DNA from: DASWRT01 sp036403035
Lineage (GTDB): Bacteria > Pseudomonadota > Alphaproteobacteria > ATCC43930 > CGMCC-115725
Reading direction: 5' to 3'
Length of the DNA: 17,626 bases
NCBI GenBank assembly: GCA_036403035.1
Contig: DASWRT010000533.1
Coordinates: 1-17,626 of the forward strand
Numbering within the stretch: the stretch's first letter is position 1; the number at the start of each line of letters is the position of its first letter. The notes beneath the pieces are model-generated. The model was given only the letters and a program-made list of their open reading frames with translations, searched no databases and was not told the DNA's origin. Positions 13,041 to 17,626 of the stretch are shown piece after piece. Position numbers and translations under genes: made by a program.

Positions 13041-13839
13041 CGGTAGGCTCCGCGGCGACCTTCACCGCGAAGACCATGTAGTTCACGTCGAGGTCGTGCG
13101 CCGCGAGCGACCACTCGTCGGCGATCGGATTGTAGCGCACGCCGGTCATCTCGGTGATCGAGACGCCCTGCGGCCGCAGGCCGGCGGCCAGTTCCGAGGG
13201 CCGCACGAATTTGCTCCAGGTGTGCGTGCCGCGCGGCAGCCAGCCCAGCACGTATTCCGCGCCGACGATCGCGAACAGATAGGCCTTCGGCGTCCGGTTG
13301 AGCGTCGCGACGACCATGGCGCCGCCCGGCCGCAACAGCGCGGCGGTGGCGGCGAGGAAGGCCGTCACGTTGGCGACATGCTCGACCACTTCCATGTTGA
13401 GGACCGCGTCGAAGCGCTCGCCGCCGGCGGCAAGCTGCTCGACGGTCGCATGCCGGTAGGCGATCGCGAGGCCGCCCTGCTCGGCGTGGAGCGCCGCGAC
13501 GCGGACGTTCTTCTCGGCGGCGTCGATGCCGACCACGTCGAACCCCAGCCGCGCCATCGGCTCTGACAGCAGCCCGCCGCCGCAGCCGATGTCGAGCAGC
13601 CGGAGGCCGGCGAACGGCCGCAGGCCGAGCGGGTCGCGGCCGAAATGCGCGGCCATCCGGTCGCGGATGAAGGCGAGCCGGGTCGGGTTGAACCGGTGCA
13701 GCGGGCGGAACTTGCCGGTCGGGTTCCACCAATCCTCCGCCATCGCGGTGAAGCGCGCGATCTCCTCGGCGTCGACGGTCGAGTCGGCGGCGACTGCGGC
13801 GGGCGGCGGCGTGTTCGGCAGAGAGGCGGCGGTCATCAT
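13018..13839 (-). CDS. ubiG: Ubiquinone biosynthesis O-methyltransferase
   Basis: UbiG carries out both O-methylation steps of ubiquinone synthesis, peripherally at the inner membrane. The 273-residue product starts with an Ala/Pro-rich stretch and then shows the UbiG-type ARFTAMAEDWWNPTGKFRPL (28-47) and HRFNPTRLAFI segments. SAM motif I is LLDIGCGGGLLSEPMARLG (81-99), and MEVVEHV (149-155) and LLRPGG follow. The C-terminal NRTPKAYLFAIVGAEYVLGW and PRGTHTWSKF blocks are diagnostic and include the membrane-interacting region. Two adjacent ATGs (13839 and 13836) are possible starts. Its stop lies inside the end of the convergent gene. It is divergent from lysC, a frequent alphaproteobacterial arrangement. 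Confidence 0.96.
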   Translation of the reverse strand: MMTAASLPNTPPPAAVAADSTVDAEEIARFTAMAEDWWNPTGKFRPLHRFNPTRLAFIRDRMAAHFGRDPLGLRPFAGLRLLDIGCGGGLLSEPMARLGFDVVGIDAAEKNVRVAALHAEQGGLAIAYRHATVEQLAAGGERFDAVLNMEVVEHVANVTAFLAATAALLRPGGAMVVATLNRTPKAYLFAIVGAEYVLGWLPRGTHTWSKFVRPSELAAGLRPQGVSITEMTGVRYNPIADEWSLAAHDLDVNYMVFAVKVAAEPTAIPAPPG

Positions 13840-13960
13840 TGGTTTTGTTCCGGTCGGTTTCTTGCATCGGCGCGGAGTGAAAGAGTATGTATAGCCGCTT
13901 CGCGCCGGCAACGCGCGCCGGCTCTTGCATTTCCGACCGCAGGCAAGCACCGCAAGCACC
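13840..13960. promoter_or_regulatory. Divergent ubiG/lysC promoter region
   Basis: The 121-base gap must hold promoters for both genes. An AT-rich patch (13881-13893) contains TATGTATAG. For lysC, TTGCAT (13862-13867), an 18-base spacer and TATGTA (13886-13891) form a weak sigma70-like pair. On the minus strand the same patch reads CTATACATA and could be the ubiG -10, but no -35 is clear. Directly before the lysC ATG is a perfect tandem 9-mer (GCAAGCACC, 13943-13951 and 13952-13960) in place of a Shine-Dalgarno. Confidence 0.4.
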
Positions 13961-15184
13961 ATGGCCCGCATCGTCCAGAAGTTCGGCGGCACGTCGGTCG
14001 CCCATATCGACCGCATTAGGAACGTTGCCCTGCGCGTCAAGCGCGAGATAGATGCCGGGAACGAGGTCGCCGTCGTCGTCTCGGCGATGGCCGGTACCAC
14101 CAACCAGCTCGTCGACTGGACGCGCAAGATCAACAAGTTGCACGACGCCCGCGAGTACGATGCGGTGGTGGCGTCCGGCGAGCAGGTGACGGCCGGGCTG
14201 ACGGCGCTCGCGTTGCAGGAACTCGGCATCAATGCCCGCTCCTGGCTCGGCTGGCAGATCCCGATCCATACCGACGGCGTGCACGGCAAGGCGCGCATCG
14301 ACTCGATCGACACGGAAGAGCTGTCGCGCCGCCTCAAGGACGGGCAGGTCGCGGTCGTCGCCGGGTTCCAGGGCCTCGGGCCGGACAACCGCATCACGAC
14401 GCTGGGCCGCGGCGGGTCCGACACCTCGGCCGTGGCGCTCGCCGCAGCGCTGAAGGCCGAGCGCTGTGACATTTTTACCGACGTCGACGGAGTTTATACG
14501 ACCGATCCGCGTATCGTTGCTAAGGCGCGCAAGCTCGATAAAATTACCTACGAGGAAATGCTGGAGATGGCCTCGCAGGGCGCGAAGGTCCTGCAGACGC
14601 GTTCCGTCGAGATGGCGATGAATCACGGCGTCCGCGTGCAGGTTCTGTCCAGCTTCATCGATGCACCCGGTACTTTGGTCGTAGACGAGGACGAAATCTT
14701 GGAAAAGCAAGTCGTCAGCGGGATCGCCTACAGTCGCGACGAGGCGAAGATCACGCTGCTCAAGGTCGCCGACCGGCCGGGTGTCGCCGCATCGATCTTC
14801 GGTCCGCTCGCCGACCGCGCGATCAATGTCGACATGATCGTGCAGAACGTCTCGGAGGACGGGCGCGCGACCGACATGACGTTCACGGTCGCCAAGGCCG
14901 ATCTCGACCGTGCGGTGCGGGTGCTGGAGGAGCTGCGCCAGACCCTCGGCTATCAGACGCTGAAGCCCGACCCCAACGTCGTCAAGATCTCGGTGATCGG
15001 CGTCGGCATGCGCAGCCATACCGGCGTCGCGAAGCAGATGTTCGAGGCGCTGGCGCAGCGCGGCATCAATATCCAGGTCATCTCGACCTCGGAGATCAAG
15101 GTCAGCGTTCTGATCGCCGAGGAGTATACCGAGCTGGCGCTTCGCGCGCTCCACACGGCTTACGGTCTCGACACCGCCGCCTGA
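13961..15184 (+). CDS. lysC: Aspartate kinase
   Basis: Phosphorylates aspartate, the first step towards lysine, threonine, methionine and diaminopimelate. The 407-residue protein is the single-function type. The kinase domain (1 to about 245) starts MARIVQKFGGTSV and contains the nucleotide-binding and catalytic blocks VVVSAMAGTTNQL, VASGEQVTAG, TTLGRGGSDTSAVALA and FTDVDGVYTTDPRIV. Two ACT regulatory domains follow (about 263-400), including LLKVADRPGVAASIF and ISVIGVGMRSHTGVAKQMF, and QVISTSEIKVSVLI near the end. Feedback control by lysine and/or threonine is expected. ATG 13961 is chosen from the universal N-terminus; an upstream TTG is not family-like. A candidate internal start at 14699 may give a separate ACT-only beta chain. 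The next gene begins seven bases after the stop. Confidence 0.97.
   Translation: MARIVQKFGGTSVAHIDRIRNVALRVKREIDAGNEVAVVVSAMAGTTNQLVDWTRKINKLHDAREYDAVVASGEQVTAGLTALALQELGINARSWLGWQIPIHTDGVHGKARIDSIDTEELSRRLKDGQVAVVAGFQGLGPDNRITTLGRGGSDTSAVALAAALKAERCDIFTDVDGVYTTDPRIVAKARKLDKITYEEMLEMASQGAKVLQTRSVEMAMNHGVRVQVLSSFIDAPGTLVVDEDEILEKQVVSGIAYSRDEAKITLLKVADRPGVAASIFGPLADRAINVDMIVQNVSEDGRATDMTFTVAKADLDRAVRVLEELRQTLGYQTLKPDPNVVKISVIGVGMRSHTGVAKQMFEALAQRGINIQVISTSEIKVSVLIAEEYTELALRALHTAYGLDTAA
14687..15184 (+). other. Candidate internal ribosome site and TTG start for an aspartokinase beta chain inside lysC
   Basis: GAGGA (14687-14691) lies seven bases before an in-frame TTG (14699-14701), codon 247 of lysC. 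Starting here gives a 161-residue polypeptide consisting of the two ACT domains. The TTG aligns with the GTG that starts the beta subunit in Corynebacterium glutamicum, as I recall that sequence (V-E-E-A-V-L-T-G against L-E-K-Q-V-V-S-G). The preceding 200 or so bases are less GC-rich than the rest of the gene. The site is seen in the sequence; its use is inference. Confidence 0.4.
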
Positions 15185-15191
15185 TCCGCCG

Positions 15192-16343
15192 ATGAAGCTC
15201 AATCCTCTGAACCGGGTGGCGCGCGATCCGGACGCCCCCGGCGAAGCCTCGCGGGAGTCGTCCGTCGATTCCGCGCACCGGGCCGTCGCCCGTGCGCGCC
15301 TGGATCGGCTCTGGGCGCGCGGCCGTGCGTTCCTCGGCTGCGACGTGGCGATCCTGGGCGGCGCGATGACCTGGGTGTCGGAGAGCACCCTCGTCGCCGC
15401 GATCTCGGACGGCGGCGGCTTCGGCGTGCTCGCGTCCGGCGCGATGTCGCCGGAGCTGCTCGATGCCGAGATCAAGGCGACGCGGGCTCGCACCAGCCGG
15501 CCGTTCGGCGTCAACCTGATCACGCTTCACCCGCGGCTGATGGAATTGATAGAGGTGTGCGCCGCTAACCGCGTGGGCCATGTGGTCCTGGCGGGCGGCC
15601 TGCCGGGCGCCGCGGCGATCTCCGCGATCAAGGCGTCCGGAGCGCGCGTGCTCTGCTTCGCCCCGGCCCTGGTCCTCGCGAAGAAGCTGATGCGGATGGG
15701 CGCCGACGCGCTCATTATCGAAGGCATGGAAGCGGGCGGCCATATCGGCCCGGTCTCGACGGGCGTCCTGGCGCAAGAGATCCTGCCGAACGTCGACGAG
15801 GTGCCGGTCTTCGTCGCCGGCGGGATCGGTCGCGGCGAGGCGATCCTGTCCTACCTCGAAATGGGTGCAGCCGGGGTTCAGCTCGGCACGCGCTTCGTCT
15901 GCGCCACGGAGTCGATCGCGCACCCGCGCTTCAAGCAGGCCTTCATCCGCGCCAGCGCCCGCGACGCGGTTCCGTCGGTGCAACTCGATCCGCGCTTCCC
16001 GGTGATCCCGGTGCGGGCGCTCGTCAACGACGGCACGCGCCGGTTCATGGCGGCGCAGCGCGAACTGGTCGAGCGGTTCGGCCGGGGCGAGATCTCGCAG
16101 AAGGACGCGCAGCTCGAAATCGAGCATTTCTGGGCCGGGGCGCTGCGCCGCGCGGTGATCGACGGCGACGTCGAGACCGGCTCGGTAATGGCCGGGCAGA
16201 GCGTCGGCATGGTCACCTGCGAGCAGCCCGTCCGCGACATCCTGACCGAACTCGTCGAGCAGGCCGCCGCCGCCCTGGCCGCACGAGGCGGGGCCGCAGC
16301 GGGACCAATGGAGACGGCCAGCCCCGGCGAGGCGGCGGACTGA
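15192..16343 (+). CDS. Nitronate monooxygenase family flavoprotein
   Basis: A 383-residue TIM-barrel flavoprotein of the nitronate monooxygenase/2-nitropropane dioxygenase family, which also includes FabK-type enoyl-ACP reductases. Visible marks are AILGGAMTWVSESTLVAAIS (53-72) and GGFGVLASG, EAGGHIG (180-186) with H184 as the likely catalytic base, and the FMN phosphate-binding segments FVAGGIG (207-213) and GAAGVQLGTRFV (225-236). The product oxidises alkyl nitronates if it is a true NMO; FabK-like activity cannot be ruled out. The first 45 residues are polar and not conserved, so a later start is possible. It sits seven bases after lysC, and its TGA overlaps the ptsP ATG by one base, so all three are probably one transcript. 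The C-terminus is Ala/Gly-rich. Confidence 0.9.
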   Translation: MKLNPLNRVARDPDAPGEASRESSVDSAHRAVARARLDRLWARGRAFLGCDVAILGGAMTWVSESTLVAAISDGGGFGVLASGAMSPELLDAEIKATRARTSRPFGVNLITLHPRLMELIEVCAANRVGHVVLAGGLPGAAAISAIKASGARVLCFAPALVLAKKLMRMGADALIIEGMEAGGHIGPVSTGVLAQEILPNVDEVPVFVAGGIGRGEAILSYLEMGAAGVQLGTRFVCATESIAHPRFKQAFIRASARDAVPSVQLDPRFPVIPVRALVNDGTRRFMAAQRELVERFGRGEISQKDAQLEIEHFWAGALRRAVIDGDVETGSVMAGQSVGMVTCEQPVRDILTELVEQAAAALAARGGAAAGPMETASPGEAAD

Positions 16344-17626
16344 TGGAATCCGGAGGCGCCGTGACGGGTTCCCGGCGCCTTCTGCGGCGGCTCCGGGACA
16401 TCATGGCCGGCTCCGGCATGGCCCAGGAGCGGCTCGACAAGATCGTCCGCGTCATCGCTGCCGACATGGTCGCGGAGGTCTGCTCCGCCTACGTCATGCG
16501 CGCCGGCGAGGTGCTGGAGCTGTTCGCTACCGAGGGCCTCCGCCTTGAGGCGGTGCACCGCACCCGCCTGCGCGTCGGCGAGGGCCTTGTCGGCCTGATC
16601 GCGGCGACGGCGCGGCCGCTGGCGCTCTCGGATGCCCAGTCGCATCCCGACTTCGCCTACCGGCCCGAGACCGGCGAGGAGGTCTACCACTCGCTGATGG
16701 GCGTCCCTATCCTGCGCGGCGGCCGGGTGCTCGGCGTGCTGGTCGTGCAGAACCGCACGCAGCGACACTACACCGAAGACGAGATCGAGGCGCTCCAGAC
16801 GATCGCGATGGTGCTCGCCGAGCTGGCGGCGAGCGGCCAGCTTGTCAGTCCGGCGGAGCTGGTGCCGGGGAACGGCATCGGCATGCTGCCGCTGCGCCTC
16901 GAAGGCGTGCAGCTCAATGCCGGGCTCGCGATCGGCGTCGCCGTGCCGCACGAGCCGCGCGTCGTGATCCGGCAGATCGTCGCGGAGGATCCGGAGGCCG
17001 AGCTGGCTCGGCTGCGCAAGGCGGTCGCCGGCATGCAGAGCGCGATCGACGACCTGCTGGCGGCGAGCGACATCGCGGGCGGCGGAGAGCATCGCGACAT
17101 CCTGGAGACGTACCGGATGTTCGCGGCCGATCGCGGTTGGCTCGGCCGCATCATGGACGCGATCAAGGGCGGCCTCACCGCCGAGGCGGCGGTGCAGCGC
17201 GTCCAGGACGACACGCGCGCCCGGATGGGCCAGATCAGCGACCCGTACATCCGCGAGCGGCTGCACGATTTCGAGGATCTGGCGAACCGCTTGCAGCAGC
17301 ATCTCGCCGGCAGCGCGCCGTCAGTTGCCGCGGCGGCCGAGACTCAGGGCGACTTCGTCCTGCTTGGCCGCACGATGGGACCGGCGGAGCTGCTCGACTA
17401 CGATCGGAAGCGGCTCAAGGGCGTGATCCTGGAGGAGGGCTCGCCGACCGCGCACGTCTCGATCGTCGCCCGTGCCCTCGACATCCCGATGATCGGCCGG
17501 GTCAAGGATCTGTTGAAGCGCGTCGAGAGTGGCGACCTTCTCGTCGTCGACGGCGACAACGCGCAGGTGCTGGTCCGGCCGAGCGACGACGTGCAGCAGG
17601 CGATCGAGGTGAGCATCGGGGCGCGC
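16343..17626 (+). CDS. ptsP: Phosphoenolpyruvate-protein phosphotransferase PtsP (enzyme I-Ntr), 5' part, runs off the window
   Basis: First enzyme of the nitrogen PTS: it takes phosphate from PEP and passes it to NPr, with glutamine and alpha-ketoglutarate sensed by its GAF domain in studied species. The frame stays open from ATG 16343 to the last base, giving 428 residues. Residues about 25-165 form the GAF domain (LRVGEGLVGLIAATARPLAL and VYHSLMGVPILRGGRVLGVL are visible). From about 175 the enzyme I N-terminal domain follows, with a helical HPr-binding region (about 230-330). The phospho-histidine is H371 in EEGSPTAHVSIVARALDIP. The C-terminal PEP-binding barrel lies outside the window. 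The start codon overlaps the stop of the preceding gene by one base, indicating translational coupling. Confidence 0.96.
   Translation, partial: MESGGAVTGSRRLLRRLRDIMAGSGMAQERLDKIVRVIAADMVAEVCSAYVMRAGEVLELFATEGLRLEAVHRTRLRVGEGLVGLIAATARPLALSDAQSHPDFAYRPETGEEVYHSLMGVPILRGGRVLGVLVVQNRTQRHYTEDEIEALQTIAMVLAELAASGQLVSPAELVPGNGIGMLPLRLEGVQLNAGLAIGVAVPHEPRVVIRQIVAEDPEAELARLRKAVAGMQSAIDDLLAASDIAGGGEHRDILETYRMFAADRGWLGRIMDAIKGGLTAEAAVQRVQDDTRARMGQISDPYIRERLHDFEDLANRLQQHLAGSAPSVAAAAETQGDFVLLGRTMGPAELLDYDRKRLKGVILEEGSPTAHVSIVARALDIPMIGRVKDLLKRVESGDLLVVDGDNAQVLVRPSDDVQQAIEVSIGAR

Noticed and set aside
12836..15523. Long minus-strand open frame (about 895 codons) crossing ubiG, lysC and the nitronate monooxygenase gene
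   Set aside because: It is antisense or out of frame to three genes with clear family motifs, and its translation is Arg/Asp/His-rich low complexity, typical of shadow frames in GC-rich DNA.
15878..17302. Minus-strand open frame of about 474 codons opposite the nitronate monooxygenase and ptsP genes
   Set aside because: Antisense to well-supported genes, with no recognisable motif and a composition expected from complementing GC-biased third positions.

Overview
The window looks like an alphaproteobacterial chromosome. Base composition is strongly GC-rich throughout, and the gene neighbourhoods are typical of that class: secD-secF followed by an Mth938-domain gene; a methyltransferase divergent from comF-grxC-nitrilase-DUF1178; and ubiG divergent from lysC-ptsP. 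I would guess a Rhodospirillales/Azospirillales-like organism, but the order is inference. I see no tRNA, rRNA, CRISPR array, transposase or phage gene. Nearly all of it is core housekeeping sequence.

Layout. (1) 1-2787, plus strand: 3' part of secD, secF, an Mth938/NDUFAF3-type gene one base after secF, and a secreted single-domain cupredoxin. (2) 2811-3485: a hairpin terminator and sodB (Fe superoxide dismutase) on the minus strand. (3) 3615-4469, plus strand: an NDUFAF6-type squalene/phytoene-synthase-fold protein. (4) 4470-5255: gene-free, holding nested inverted REP-like repeats and a cluster of AACAGG motifs. (5) 5256-7517: a MocR-type regulator (minus) divergent from a PaiB-type FMN-binding protein (plus), with an ATTGG/CCAAT repeat set between them. 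(6) 7531-12471: an NDUFAF5-type methyltransferase (minus) divergent from comF, grxC, a Nit1-type amidase, a small methyltransferase, a DUF1178 gene and pyroglutamyl-peptidase. (7) 12513-13040: an unfamiliar exported protein in visibly less GC-rich DNA. (8) 13018-17626: ubiG (minus), divergent from lysC, a nitronate-monooxygenase-like gene and the 5' part of ptsP.

How the genes fit together. Most act in envelope protein export (SecDF), respiratory-chain assembly and quinone synthesis (NDUFAF3, NDUFAF5 and NDUFAF6 homologues, UbiG), redox and metal defence (SodB, cupredoxin, glutaredoxin, Nit1-type glutathione repair) and amino-acid or nitrogen metabolism (LysC, PtsP, pyroglutamyl-peptidase). 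The most notable pattern is that bacterial relatives of three mitochondrial complex I assembly factors lie within about 6.5 kb. A second is a candidate internal translation start in lysC, at the place where a separate beta subunit begins in some other bacteria. I found no clearly new defence or mobile system.
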